A stretch of DNA of 64,000 nucleotides from Volvox africanus (GCA_030268105.1 BSDZ01000015.1:3685501-3749500); one strand, 5' to 3'; shown: positions 34,187 through 51,200, numbered from the stretch's first letter. Translations and numbers: made by a program. The notes: a model not told the origin generated them from the sequence alone.

Positions 34187-37100
34187 GAGTTCCACCATGG
34201 TTGATACCCACCGATACCTCCACCCCAGGCGCCGTGACTTCACTCACCTGTACCATGCACCCAGCCCAGGAGGTTCACGCCTGGATCGCATCTACATCAA
34301 TGAAGCCATGCTGCCGTATATTTGCCACACGGCCATCTCCTTCCACACAGCTTCAGACCACCGTCTTGCCACACTTCATCTCCTACCTCGCAAAAATGAG
34401 GTCAAGGGCCCAGGCATCAAGCGTATATGCATGGCCTTCACTGACCATGAAGATTTGGCTACAAGCATGGCGGAGTGGATCCGGAACCAATGCCAAGAGG
34501 CACCCTCAGCCGAAGAGAACCCGGGCAACCTTATTGCTTGGTGGCCTGGTTTTAAACGCCGACTAACCATCCTAGCTCACCAACTCAACAAGGTAGCGCA
34601 ACAGCGCAGGCAGCAGCCAGATGCGCATACCCAGGAGGCCTACCTTGGGGTCCAACAGGCCCAACAAGCCCTCGATGCTAGGCCGCACTCACCACACCTA
34701 CTACAGCAGCTCGTAGATGCCCAAGCAAGACTGGCTAGGGTGCATATTGAGGACAGCGCCAGGGCAGCAAAAAAGACCCGGGTCCACTGGTTACACGCAG
34801 GAGAGCGTCCTGGCCCAGCTCTGACAACCTTCCTACAAACCCAAATCCAGGACCAGCAAACAGCCCCAGTGGCCCTCCAGGCACACTCAGGCCGACTGGT
34901 CACAAATCCAGCACAGCTACCACAGGTGGTAGCGGACTTTTGGGCAGGGGTATGCAGAGCCCCAGACTTCACCACCCCTGAAGATCGCCAGTCAGTGCTA
35001 ACCCAGTTAGCAGCAGCCAACATCCGACTCCCTGAGGAAGCTGACGAAGTGGCTGGGTCCCCGACCATCGCTGTGTCTGAGCTGGGTTTCGCACTGAAGA
35101 AGAGCCAGCCAGGCAAAGCACCCGGATGGGATGGCATCCCAACGGATCTGTACCGCAAGTTCTGGCCAGAGATTGGCCATACCATGGCAGCCCTCTTCAC
35201 GGCTATCGGCAAAACAGGGCAGGTGCCAACAGGCTTTCTGGATGGTATCATTAAGGTGCTTTACAAGAAGGGAGACCCCAAACAGCCTGGCAATTACCGC
35301 CCTATCACACTGCTTTGCTCCGACTACCGCTTGCTGGCCAAGGTGCTGGCGAATCGCCTAGGGCCAGCCCTGGGACGAATCATCAGCCCCGAGCAGTCAG
35401 CTTTTCTGCCCAAGAGGCTCATTGGGGCCAGTGTTCTCTTTCTACGCCATCTGCCTCATCTCTTACGGAAATTGAACCGCCAAGGTCTGCTGGCCTTCCT
35501 GGACTTCGCGAAAGCTTATGACACAGTGGACCGCAACTTCCTGATGGGGGCAATGGAGGCGATGGGAGCAGGCCCACAGCTTTGCAGTTGGACCCGGATA
35601 TTGCTTAGCAACACGCGGGCAAGAGCCATGATGAACGGTTTCAAATCCAGGCTTGTTAAAATGGAAGCAGGGGTAAGACAGGGTTGCCCCCTAGCACCCC
35701 TGCTGTATCTCTTTGTTGCCCAGGCCTTGTTCAGCTGGCTAAAGAGCCAAGAGATAGGCCTCCGCCTATTGCCTTCAGATGAAGACAGGGTCACAGCCTG
35801 TCAGTTTGCTGACGATGCAGAAGTGGCCCTTGAAGGAGAGGAATCCGTGCCAGCCTTCCTTGAAGCCATGGATATGTTTGCCTGGGCATCAGGTCAACGC
35901 CTGAACCTGGATAAGATGGAACTCCTACCCATAGGGGCTGTGGACGACCACCGTCAGGGAAGCACAATAAATGGCCTGAAGGTGGTCACCACTGCGACAG
36001 CCCTTAACTTGCCAATGGACAACCAAGTGCAGCCGTCCCAACCAGACTGGCCTGAGATGCTAGCACTGGCCTACACGAGGATGCAACGCCTAGCCCATTA
36101 TCCGCTCTCTGCATTTGGTCGGGCTGCAGCAGTCTCAAGCTATTGCCTGCAAACAGTCACTTGGCATATGGAGCATGGTGGAACACCTCCAGATACCACT
36201 CTGACCTACATTGAACGCTTAGCTGCTCGCCTTGTAGATCGGCAACAGGGCCCAGAAGACCAGGGCCAGCGCTTCACTGGAGTACCTAGCAGACTCTTGG
36301 TGGGACACCCATCAACTGGTGGTTTTGGCCTACTGCCCCTCAGGCAACACATTAGGGCAAGACAAGCCATGTGGGCAGTGCGATTCATCCGAGGGGCCCT
36401 GATGGCCAGGAGTGAGGGAGAGAGGGTAACGCTTATGGACACGGCGATGAATACGGTTGCTGAAGAAGAGGAAGAGCCTGCTACTAGTAGTAATGTTCGA
36501 AGCCTCCACCCCTGGATCCGGACCCTGGCCACCTACCTGGAGATCACCCATCCGGCCTTTAAACCTTGGGCCCTTACCACTGCCCAGGCAACTGGGCCCT
36601 GGCTGGGTGGAGAGACCTTGCCTGAGGATATCAGCCGAATTGTAGGGGCCTTAGGGCACCTCCCACCACTAGAAGATGTCAGCAACCCACCTTTAGCCCC
36701 TGGAGACTGGTGCTGGGCGGCTGCTCTCTGGGGAAATCCTTTGCTGCCCAACAATTCGGACAATGGGGGAAGTATCACTGGTAACAACCACCGCCCAGGC
36801 CTGGAAACCTGTCACCCACTGATGGCTTCATGCAGAAAACTGCTCACAGTTGGGGACCTGGTAAGGGTGTACGACATGCTGGAGCATGACCAAATGCCCC
36901 TCCCTCAGTACATGACCTGGCTAGACTGGACCCAACAGTTTCTAGACCCCTCAGCTAGCCCCACCCAACTGCGAGACAAGGAGTCTACCCGTATGGCTCT
37001 CTCGGCTCTATGCAACGATATCAGCCCGGCATGGATAGCAGCAGCACGGGAGGTAGTCAACCGCTTACAACCCCAACAGCCGGACAGGGTAGAGGACAGA

Positions 37101-38846
37101 ATGCAGCAGCAGATGCCAGCACCACCAGACCGCACCACAGTCATGGCCATGATCGTCAGGCGTTTGGGATGGAGATTGCCAGGGGACTCAGGTATAGTGC
37201 CTCTCTACAACCTCACGGTAAGCCAAGCTACTCAGCTGCAAGGGGTTTCAACAGCGGAGGAGCGATTGGAGCTCTTGTCAGCTTTTGTGCAGGAGGCGCA
37301 AGGGATGCCAACAGACGGACCAACTCCTCCCTGTCCTGTCACTGACCTCCAGCGCTTTCAGGCAACCCTAGACAGGCTGTGGACAGCAGTTCGGTGGGAA
37401 AATAAAAACAAAGAGACGCTGTGGCGTTTGGTGGTCGATGGGATACCCATGCCTGGCAACACACATCTTTCCAGGGTGCCCATCAAAACATGTGGGTGTG
37501 GCAGCTATGGAGCTGATACTGATCAACCTTGCTCCCCACGCCTGCACCACTTCTGGGAGTGCCCTATAGCCAAGGCGGTGCGAGAACAGATCGACAGACA
37601 TTTGCCATTACCGACATCAGCCACCAGTGAAGGGGGCATGACCAGGCAACAGCTATGGCTTGTCGAAGCACCTCCCGGTTGCGAGCAGGCCCCATGGGAT
37701 GTGATAGCTTTGGCAGCCTTATCTTCTATGGAATATGGCAGGCACTGTCTCCGGGCGGCAACCAGGGAACACAGGCCACAGGGGCCTTCTACCCACGGAC
37801 GGCAGCAGCAACAACAGACCCACACAGCAGAGCAGGGACCCCGTCAACGGGCTATTACTGACTTCTTCAACCGTTCAGGAGGGTTCCCTCAAGAGGAAGA
37901 GGAAGATGCCAACACCCATCCAATCATCTCTACGACACAGCCAGCAATGGACACTCCAACACAAACAGCAGCCTCACCCCTGGACCGTGCACGGGCCCGT
38001 ACAGTTGCAGACTTTTGGGCACGCTTGCATTCTTTTGCAGCGTTGGGAATACCTCACTATGGCTGGGATCTAGTGGGACCACAACATCCCATCCTAGCCA
38101 TAGTTGGCAGGCAAATGCGGTGTGCAGATCCGGTTGACATCACCGACCATGGAGCAGCAAGAACAGAGCAGGGGCTTTAGGGCAGGAGTTTTGAGGAGGA
38201 GGTTCTGTGGGAGGAAAGGGGGAGAGTGAGGGAGGTAGAGACAAGGAGAGGGCGGTCTAGTTCTCGAGGAGGGGAAGGGAGAGGGTGGAGGGTTTCGTGG
38301 CTAGAGGTTCCTGTGTCCAGGCTTCGGGTCCTTAGGGTTTTAGGGGGGGGGTCAGCGAGAGAGGTCTTTCCTTTTTGTGCAGTTCAGGTGTCTGCGGGGC
38401 CAGCTTTGGGTGGGGCCGGAAGGCTTTCTAGGGGGGCGCCAGTTTGGCTTGTCATCCCCCCCTCCGCCTCTTGTTGGGTTCTTCCGGCTTGGCTGTGTAA
38501 GGGTGTGCTTTCCTGCTAGTGTTTCTCCTCTGAGGGGATCTGTGTGTGTCTGTCAGGCTCTTGCCAGGTCAGTTTCAGGTTAGAGGAGAGGTTTCCCCGT
38601 CCTTTGAGCAGCTAGGTGTCCCCCGTTTTCTGTTGGGCCTTTCTGTGGTTTCTTGGTGGCCCTGAGTGCTCTGTGAGTGGCCAGGCGAGAGCCTGTGAGG
38701 GCTCGCTGGCCCTAGTGAGAGGGGTAGCACGTGGCAGGACAGACAGACCAAGCCACATGTTCCTCCCCTGCGCTGTGGCTCGGTCCGGTCAGGACCCCCG
38801 GTGCTCGTCTTTGAAGGGCGAGTCGCCCACAGTGTAACACCCATAA
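34187..38846 (+). mobile_element. LINE (non-LTR retrotransposon), 5'-truncated longer copy
   Basis: Starts directly after the simple-repeat tail of the preceding truncated copy and runs to the shared 3' terminus. It contains one long ORF and a ~670-bp G-rich 3' UTR. The 5' truncation removes most of the endonuclease domain, so it is not an autonomous copy. The last 64 bp are repeated once more at 38854-38917. Confidence 0.9.
34197..38180 (+). CDS. LINE ORF2-like protein: end of endonuclease, reverse transcriptase, C-terminal Cys/His motif
   Basis: A 1327-codon frame. The ATG at 34197 is an internal Met, since residues 1-60 are the tail of an apurinic-type endonuclease (GSRLDRIYI, then SDHRLATLHL with the conserved SDH). 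The reverse transcriptase spans about residues 300-600: KAPGWDGIP, NYRPITLL, FLDFAKAYD with catalytic Asp, RQGCPLAP and FADDAEVAL (the FADD catalytic box near 35805-35816). A C-terminal Cys/His cluster (CGCGSYG ... CSPRLHHFWEC, near 37494-37563) resembles the zinc-knuckle ends of L1-type proteins. The frame is open throughout, so only the 5' truncation appears to disable it. L1-like clade is a guess. Confidence 0.88.
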   Translation: MVDTHRYLHPRRRDFTHLYHAPSPGGSRLDRIYINEAMLPYICHTAISFHTASDHRLATLHLLPRKNEVKGPGIKRICMAFTDHEDLATSMAEWIRNQCQEAPSAEENPGNLIAWWPGFKRRLTILAHQLNKVAQQRRQQPDAHTQEAYLGVQQAQQALDARPHSPHLLQQLVDAQARLARVHIEDSARAAKKTRVHWLHAGERPGPALTTFLQTQIQDQQTAPVALQAHSGRLVTNPAQLPQVVADFWAGVCRAPDFTTPEDRQSVLTQLAAANIRLPEEADEVAGSPTIAVSELGFALKKSQPGKAPGWDGIPTDLYRKFWPEIGHTMAALFTAIGKTGQVPTGFLDGIIKVLYKKGDPKQPGNYRPITLLCSDYRLLAKVLANRLGPALGRIISPEQSAFLPKRLIGASVLFLRHLPHLLRKLNRQGLLAFLDFAKAYDTVDRNFLMGAMEAMGAGPQLCSWTRILLSNTRARAMMNGFKSRLVKMEAGVRQGCPLAPLLYLFVAQALFSWLKSQEIGLRLLPSDEDRVTACQFADDAEVALEGEESVPAFLEAMDMFAWASGQRLNLDKMELLPIGAVDDHRQGSTINGLKVVTTATALNLPMDNQVQPSQPDWPEMLALAYTRMQRLAHYPLSAFGRAAAVSSYCLQTVTWHMEHGGTPPDTTLTYIERLAARLVDRQQGPEDQGQRFTGVPSRLLVGHPSTGGFGLLPLRQHIRARQAMWAVRFIRGALMARSEGERVTLMDTAMNTVAEEEEEPATSSNVRSLHPWIRTLATYLEITHPAFKPWALTTAQATGPWLGGETLPEDISRIVGALGHLPPLEDVSNPPLAPGDWCWAAALWGNPLLPNNSDNGGSITGNNHRPGLETCHPLMASCRKLLTVGDLVRVYDMLEHDQMPLPQYMTWLDWTQQFLDPSASPTQLRDKESTRMALSALCNDISPAWIAAAREVVNRLQPQQPDRVEDRMQQQMPAPPDRTTVMAMIVRRLGWRLPGDSGIVPLYNLTVSQATQLQGVSTAEERLELLSAFVQEAQGMPTDGPTPPCPVTDLQRFQATLDRLWTAVRWENKNKETLWRLVVDGIPMPGNTHLSRVPIKTCGCGSYGADTDQPCSPRLHHFWECPIAKAVREQIDRHLPLPTSATSEGGMTRQQLWLVEAPPGCEQAPWDVIALAALSSMEYGRHCLRAATREHRPQGPSTHGRQQQQQTHTAEQGPRQRAITDFFNRSGGFPQEEEEDANTHPIISTTQPAMDTPTQTAASPLDRARARTVADFWARLHSFAALGIPHYGWDLVGPQHPILAIVGRQMRCADPVDITDHGAARTEQGL

Positions 38847-38853
38847 GATATGT

Positions 38854-38917
38854 GTCCGGTCAGGACCCCCGGTGCTCGTCTTTGAAGGGCGAGTCGCCCA
38901 CAGTGTAACACCCATAA
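38854..38917 (+). repeat. Duplicated 64-bp LINE 3' terminus
   Basis: Exact repeat of 38783-38846 (GTCCGGTCAGG ... CACCCATAA), separated by GATATGT. It is either a separate, extremely truncated insertion or a local tandem duplication of the LINE end. Confidence 0.9.
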
Positions 38918-40051
38918 ATATGTGTGTATATTTACTTATATTTACAGACTTCAATGAAGGACAGGGTTTAGATACGTGCATGAGGATGCATGGAGGATGG
39001 ACATTTGACCTGAAAGCTGCGGTAGGCAGGGGTTGCTGCACAATAACACACTAAAACACACACAGAGAGGTGTAGATATATGTATGTAGATGTATGGAGA
39101 TATTGTGTTTCCGCCGGGGAGGGTGGAGTGAGCACCAATTGAGAAATCTGTGTATCTATCGTATACGTCGCACCTGCTGGTTGGTATTCGGACAAATGCG
39201 GCTCATTGACGATCATCACCGACCGGGCATGCTCCCTGGCATTGTATCTACGTACTTGGGCGCAAGAATCTCGCGGCCAAAATAACTTACAGTCACCTGC
39301 GTGTACTAAATGTAAAATCTACACATTTGTACGATGAACACATATAGCAGACGGGACCGATAGTTGCGTATGGAAGGTTCACGAGGAACCTGAGTTGGTT
39401 TTGACACCTTGCCCGCTGTGTGCAGCAGGCAAGCCAGCAAGCGAGCAGGCCTGGATGTGTGAATCGAGAAAAATAGCCATTCAACTAGCCATTCACATAC
39501 AATGACTATATTCCTTATAATAACCACACTAACCAACCAACCAGCCAACCAACGTCACTAGCCTTTTTCCTCCCAATGCATCAACTCATCGTACATTCGC
39601 ACACCCTACGTACCTCCTGGCCCGCCCGGCAGGTCTCCCCTTCAAAATAAAATCCAAAACCTCTCAGAACTCTTCACTCAGCTCTCCTGTCGCTTCTTCC
39701 CTATGACTACTCCCACCAATCGATCGACCAAAGGCGGGGCCCTGGTGTCGTATCCAGATTTGGATGCCTACGTGTAGTATCCGGGATGCATGGACCGCGT
39801 GTGTATGGACATCTTCCGATCGGGCCTTTGCTGCAGGTAGACGGATATAGCAGAGATACAACACCTAGCCCTCGGGGGCCCCTGGATAGCTTGACATTCA
39901 TACATGTATCCAAAGCTCACAAAAGCCATCCCTCGCTCCGACCAGAGGATGGGCGTTTCAAACGTCATCCCTCCTGATGTATCACTTCGCACCCCCATTC
40001 ACGAGGGTGCAGGTGCATCATATCGCGCACAACCTGACATGACTTGAGTCA
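38918..40051. other. Gene-poor stretch, no gene supported
   Basis: No convincing coding sequence. Contains simple TATA/TGTA runs near 38920-38945, CCAACCAACCAGCCAACCAACC near 39527-39552, and a dispersed repeat near 39800-39870. Confidence 0.5.
39800..39870 (+). repeat. Dispersed unclassified repeat, copy 3
   Basis: Shares ACATCTTCCGATCGGGCCTTTG and CAGAGATACAACA with the blocks at 31400-31480 and (inverted) 3190-3262. Confidence 0.55.
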
Positions 40052-40830
40052 TCAAGTATCCCTCTTGAACACCAAAACACCATACTCCGCAGAGCCCAGG
40101 GCTGTGGCGTAAGCCGCCATGGCCACTGAAACGAAGTTCGCTCCCGTCTCAGTGTGCTTCTGGCTGCCTGATGTACGCACGCACAGACCAAGGGAGCAGA
40201 ATGAGGGGGAATGAGGTGGCAGGTGTGTGCCACGTTCCAACCCTTCCTTCAGAAAGCTAGCGCCTCCAGGGTCAAGTCAGTACTGTGGACACGGGCGAGG
40301 CCAGCTTAATTCGCAAGGAACTTCCATGTCGACTTTGACGCCATGCGGTGAATTTGAAACCCAGTCTCAAAAAGCATCATTGCCTGCCGTACATCGTCCG
40401 GGAGGCGTTCGAAGTCACTCCCTCGGAAGCCATCCACGACCACAAGCTTTCCCTCCCCCCCCACGGAATTGTGATTGTTCCAATTTCGGAAAGCCTACGA
40501 GTTTGTCCGTCGAGTCTAAGTGACAGAAACTCCCCACTCCGAAAATGACGTCAAAGGGCCCCGACACTGACGGCTGGGAGGCATGATCCAGCATAAAGCT
40601 GGTCTTGCGCAGGCCAAGATTATTCGCCCAATGCCTGGCAATCTTAACGTGATCCTCCACTAAGTTTGTCCCTATGAACGGCACCGAAGGAAAGAGGTCA
40701 GCAATGTACACGGTATTCGTACCCTCACCGAACCAGATCCCCAGGACTTTCCCCATTCACCCAATTGCCTAGCTGCGCGATGACGTACAGAATCTGTTTC
40801 ATGTGCCCGCATTTGTATGGAAGGCGTCGA
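40052..40830 (-). pseudogene. SAM-dependent methyltransferase, broken
   Basis: The minus strand encodes class I methyltransferase pieces in different frames. MKQILYVIAQLG is followed, one frame over, by a glycine-rich SAM-binding motif (WFGEGTNTVYIADLFP). Then come FGVGSFCHLDSTDKLVGF, KLVVVDGFRGSDF in a third register, WKFLAN ending at a TAA (complement of 40307-40309), then LARVHSTDLTLEALAF, and finally ALGSAEYGVLVFKR near 40060. The normal motif I Asp/Gly positions are altered (VLGIWFGEG). At least two frame changes and two in-frame stops make a pseudogene more likely than a spliced gene, although some breaks could be introns. The substrate cannot be inferred. Confidence 0.6.
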
Positions 40831-41751
40831 GTGGAAATCAAAGCACTATGCATGGCATTGCTTCCCGTGGCTGCTGCGAGGGGGGTGTAGTCCCGGAAAG
40901 TCGTGTGCTTGTAACAGGGGACAACATTTTGCGATTCGTAATTCTTATCGAGGAAAGCATCAAGACAAAGAACGCCAGCAAGACGGCGCAGATCTGCCTA
41001 TAGTAGCCTCCTTGTAGGTGTCCCCCTGCCGGAGGGTTACGTACGGCCTGCGACAGCACCGGTCCCGGCCCTGGGTCTTCGAAGGCTCACAGTTCCGTCT
41101 ACATAACATAGCTAGACAGCTGTCCAAATGAAATACCCATCGATCAAAGCTCTGGATTAATGCAAGTTGGCTTTCCTATCCGTCGTCCTTCAAAAGGACC
41201 AACAATTGTCGCCAGAATTGCTAATGTAGCTGCCCGTAGTGAAAGGTTTTTCGTGTGGTTCTTGATTGGCCAGTTATATCGGAAGAAGGCTTTGCCCTGC
41301 GTTGGTTATTTTCCGAAGCAAACTGCTCTTCTACGTTTTTCCAGCCAGCCCTGCAGGGCCCCCCAAGGGAATAGTAGTCAACACCAGCCAACCTTCCGTC
41401 CAGCATTTGTAAACTTCAGTGCGGTTTCAGAGCTAGCAGCAGTAATTATTAGAGAAAGCCATAGCGTACTCATTTTCCTGGGCCTGGTTGTCAACATTGA
41501 CCGAGCCTCAGGCTCGTGGGGTCGCAAAAAGGCAATCCTGGTGGTTAGGCTTCCTGGTCCTATTTCTGTAATAGCCAGTCCGGGTCCAAAGTTTTGGCCG
41601 ATGTCTAGTCGCTGAGCCAGCACTGTGTCAGCACCAGCGAAGACGGCTTGCACACGTTCTGAGCGTCTCCACAAAGTTTAGGAAACACCGCCAGCCTCCC
41701 AGCCGCCCTCGCTTCCAAACGACCCCATATTGTGCTCTTGGGTATGGCCGC
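40831..41751. other. Stretch with no supported gene
   Basis: Lies between the methyltransferase relic and the homoserine dehydrogenase 3' end. A minus-strand frame (41378-41674) and a plus-strand frame (41160-41615) overlap and neither shows a recognisable motif. Part of it may be 3' UTR of the dehydrogenase gene. Confidence 0.4.
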
Positions 41752-46618
<4,867 letters not shown>

Positions 46619-46822
46619 TCTTGTTGCTGTCCACGTGTTGTTAGCAATATACGAGTTGCTCCCAAAGCTCTTCAGCAGTTGAGATCCTACAGAAAGCAGC
46701 TGATAATTAGTCTGCTTCAATTTGCTTGCAAATCGCGACGAAAACGCTGCGTGCAGCATCCAAACTTTCAGGCAACAACGGACATTTGCGAGAAGGACAG
46801 CATTGATTATGGTCACTAGCAA

Positions 46823-48279
46823 ATCTAAACACTTTAGGTAGGTGCATTCGCGCCCGGCGTACGGTACAACGTGCAGAGAATAAATAGGTGAGCTTGACCT
46901 TGATGGAAATCATTAGGAGTAAACCATACACGCTGTTAGTAGAACTAAAATAGATATTATCTTTCAAACTGCAATGCCTCAGGGCGAGTCCAGCCTTGTC
47001 AGAAGTTAACGGTGGGCGTCAGCGACTGGAAGGCTCCTCAATACAACAATATGATTATGATTTTTAAATATCAAAGATGATATCATCAAATTTTAAGGTA
47101 TGCCCTTAGAAATCGTTTGGTCGACGCAAGGCCGCATAAAATGATGCATCTGCCGCATGCTGCAAAAATACCCACTGCGAAGCATTCTAGATTTTAAATT
47201 ATATACATATTGGCTTAAGCAATAACATATGCCTCAGTTGCTCAGTACGTGTAGCCCATACCACCGACACACCGGAACGAAACATATAGCTGAATCCATC
47301 CTCGTACGGAATGATGACGTACTTTTGCGTACGCTCTTTGAGCATTCTGGCTCGTTCGGGACTTATGGCCTCGTCTGACTATGTATTCATAATATGTAAT
47401 AGATAGAATGGGTCCTCAAGCGGCCCGTAGGGCATCGAGAGGGCCGGCAGAAACCCCCTGAAAATACATGGAAAACGTATCACGATTGTGATCATGAATG
47501 GTAGCGGGAAAGCATGAGCGCTCGGGTTTTCATGGCTACGTCGTGTTGCCCGTGCTAATCGTTACTGATTCCTCGGCCCGTCTCTGCTATTTATCTCAAT
47601 ACATTCGTCAGCCGCTTGCCGAAGAGCCGAATTAACCTGGGTATGGACTTGATTCTTTCTAAACACTTCCTGAAGCAGACGTGGTCTTAATCTGTGTAAT
47701 AGTGTCTGAGGCTATGTGCAAAGTCCACAAAACCAACCTGAAGGCAGGTTGGACGAATACCAGTGACGCCCCAATATTCCTTGCTTAAACCGTCCTTTAG
47801 TTCGTCCTTCATCTTTTGGATGTCACAATTTTCGGATTTGTATATCAATGTGTGCTATTTGATTCTTTTACGGTAACTATGCTTCAGTGCCATCATATTT
47901 ATTATTCTAATCCAGATTATGTCGCAGCTCGCGTGTGGGTTGTACTTTTCCAAACAAAACTTGTGAGCATGCAGGCGCGAAAACATTGTTGTACCAGTAC
48001 TACCCGTGTTGACGCCATACCAACCGGAGAAGCCCTTCTCAGGCTGTCATATGTAAAACTTATCGTTTTCTATTATGAGAAAACGTACGAGTACTAAATA
48101 CACTTCGGTTAACAGCGAGGAATTCTTGTCTCGACTTAACTAGTTATGTTAGATTTCGGAATTCCTAAGATCCAATTTACATTACAAGAAAGAATGTTTC
48201 CTGGCCGCAGCTTCGGCGACCACGCCAATTTACACAAAGGAGACAATTTCCACGTCGAGCTTTAGATTTTGTTTTATAC
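46823..48279. promoter_or_regulatory. Divergent intergenic region between homoserine dehydrogenase and kinase
   Basis: About 1.4 kb between two genes transcribed away from each other, so it must hold the kinase promoter and, unless an upstream exon was missed, the dehydrogenase promoter. No clear core-promoter motif, repeat or coding sequence was identified. It is AT-richer than the coding parts around it. Confidence 0.45.
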
Positions 48280-51200
48280 ATGATCCATCGTCTGATCAGG
48301 GTGGCAATAGCCCCGGAGCTCGCTTGGCTGCTTTTGTTTCTCTATTTGGGGTCCTACAATACGTCGGGGACAGCCTTGGCACATCTACAGAGCCGAATTC
48401 GACGATTAGAAACGGAAATTCCCATTCAGACGGGCACCTTCGCTTGCAAGGAGGGTCGGGACTTGGCCAAGGCCGTTCTCAACGAGACGTTTAATGTGGC
48501 GGTCGTCACAACCAGCATTTCTATCTCCAAAGCGGACTGGTCAGTCGACACATCGTTACCCATCACCTTATCGAGACCCTTTACTATTCTAGGGTTGTAT
48601 GAGGACCGTCATCGCTGGCCGGTGGTAGACCTCCTAAATGCATCTTCTTTGGTACGGTTCCTTGTGCGTCTTGAGGAGGGGGTTTTCATTTGTGCGATCA
48701 CTTGCATATAACGATTCTAACGATTCTTTAGTCTGAACATACGGTATTGGATTACACCCGAAATGTGTTTGTGGGAGCTTGTGGCGGACAGGCAGGAGCC
48801 TACCCGGCATCAAAGCCGGTTCCGCACGAGCAATTTTAGGGCGAGCATGTCAACATCGCCCCGATCGCCCCGCCTGGCGCTAATGCGACGCGCTGCAATG
48901 TTGCCCACATTCGCTTGCTCGACTGTACAACAAGGATGCAGCTTAGATACACTTCAAGTAGGCAGACCTTATATAATCCGAGATCCATGCCCTCTTTTTG
49001 CACCTCTTGATGCGCAGATACATATGGTCCCGGGCGGTTCTCTGAATATCTCAAGGGTTGTTATCAAGAACTGGCGAAATAATGCGCCTTATTTTCGGGT
49101 ACGAGCCATACTTGCCCGTATTTCATGTACTTGTCCATAACTTGCCCGACACTGCACTCACCTGACACCATACAGTCCCTCACTTCGTTGCTCCACAATT
49201 ATGTGCGCACACAGGCACCTGGTATGGATATATTTTGGAGTTCAACGGTCAATGGAAGCGGCCGCAGCGGAACTGTAGGGGGAAGCAGTAACGACAGTAG
49301 CACCGGCTTGACGGGCTCATTCGCGCCAAGCAGGCGAACTGACAGTCCTCCCGCCGTCGCTGTGGCCGCTTCGATTCCCGGGGCGCCCAGCGTGATCATC
49401 TGGCGCGCAATCCTGATTCATCGTGAGTCGTACTTTGATATTGTCGTTCAGTGTCGTTACATTGCATCGCTGTAACGAACAACAAACGATGCGAAGGCCC
49501 GAAAACAGCAGATGGGGAGCATGCACGTTACAATGGCACTGCATCATGGGTTCTTACGCGGAGCTCTTGTTTTCCCTGACCTTGCCCCGCCGATTACCCT
49601 TCCGGTCTCGTGCACAGATCTATGTACCATTTTATGTTGTGTTGTCTTTTTTCGTGTACGTGGTGGCCCACTTGCCTTATCCCCCCCAGGCATTTGTATT
49701 CCATACCCAATTTTTAAACAATACATGTCCAGTCTGAGCCGTCCTCCGGAGCTCCAGCCAGGGAACCAGAGCACCAGCAACCTGACGCAACCCGCCGATT
49801 GCATTAACCGCGGCAGCAGCAGCGGCAAGAGCAGCAGTAGCAGCAGCGGCGGTGACACGGATGCAGCAGTCGGAGAAGTTGACTTCTGCTTTGATGCACG
49901 ATATCTGAACCATGACGTCGGGCTTTATGCAGTTGACCTGGGCCTTTCCGACATTACCATGCCCGCCGACTACATCGCGTGGATATACGAAACTCAGTCC
50001 CTGGTGAGGTTGTTCACAGCTGTTATCGCGGGGGGTTCGGGGTTGACGCTGGTGTTGGTGATGGTAAACGTGGTGGTGCAGCTGCTACCGCTGCTCTTTT
50101 TCACTCGTTGGGTTGAAGATGTACGGCCTTCTAACCTGCGCCCCGATGCTGCCCCTATTTTCCTGCCCTTGATCCCACCGCTTTTGTTGCTGTTGATTAT
50201 CTTTCATACGTGCTGTGGTATACTTTCGTATGGCTTTGATCGTGTTTTACTGCTTATACTTGCACTTATACGTGTGCGGATAACTGTGTGGGCACTGCAG
50301 TGCGAGGTGGTGATGCCGGAGTCCTGCATTCGGGAGCACGGGACGCCCATGGGCTGCTACACGTTCATGACCAAGCGGCAGCCTGCTCGCGCCGAATCGA
50401 TCACGGCGGGTGTCGAGTCCCACCGCCATCACACGTTTCTGGTTCCTCTAATCGTCGGCCTTATAGGAGGTGGGTGGCTGAATGGGCTGGCAAATCCACG
50501 CGCAAACCCACACGCAGATCCACGCACGAACACCCATATCCCCGAGAACCTGGGCATTCCGAAGCCGTGCAGTTTCTGCGCACTTTCCAAAACCCTGGTA
50601 TTCAACTTTTTGCGGTTGTAGTTGCGGTGTCGGTGATATCCTTGTGGGTAACTGCGTACTGGGTGCTTTTACATTGCACCGTATTGACATATGTCCGTTC
50701 TGCTGCTTGGATGGTACCTGAGGACATCTGACATCTGCGTGACGGGTCCTGGTGGGCATATATAGGGCCCTGGTGGCCATATTCGCTTGGAACTGTAACG
50801 CTTTGCGTTAGCACCTGACCCATTGAATCATGAAACAATGGGAACATATGCGGCATCGGCGGCCCTTGTACGGGATATGCACTATGCTTCTATGTCCACC
50901 TCGGCATCCCCGTACAAGAACCTAACAGCAGGTGTGTGGTTGCTGTGTTCTGCTTGTTCCTCCAACATACAGGTTTCGTCCTGCTGGCGGTCGGTGTCGT
51001 CCTACTGTTGGCATGGACGCGGACGAGGTGGATGAGGAGGTGGACGGAATGGAGGCTTCGGAGCGAGTCCAGCGGGATAGCAGAAGAGCAGCAAGGCTGG
51101 AAGCCCGAGGACCACCAGGGGGACGAGGAGGAGAGGGATGCGGCTGGAGGCTCGCATCTAAGCAGGTGCGTCTGGGCGGAATGGCTCCGGGAGGAATAAA

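Noticed and set aside
41160..41615. 151-codon plus-strand ORF as a gene
   Set aside because: No motif, and overlapped by equally long minus-strand frames; kept as unsupported.
50004..50300. Open frame joining the kinase exons at 50003 and 50301 without an intron
   Set aside because: A strong GTGAGG donor and TGCAG acceptor flank it, and removal keeps phase and joins family-like sequence; the hydrophobic translation in between looks like chance. Retention cannot be fully excluded.
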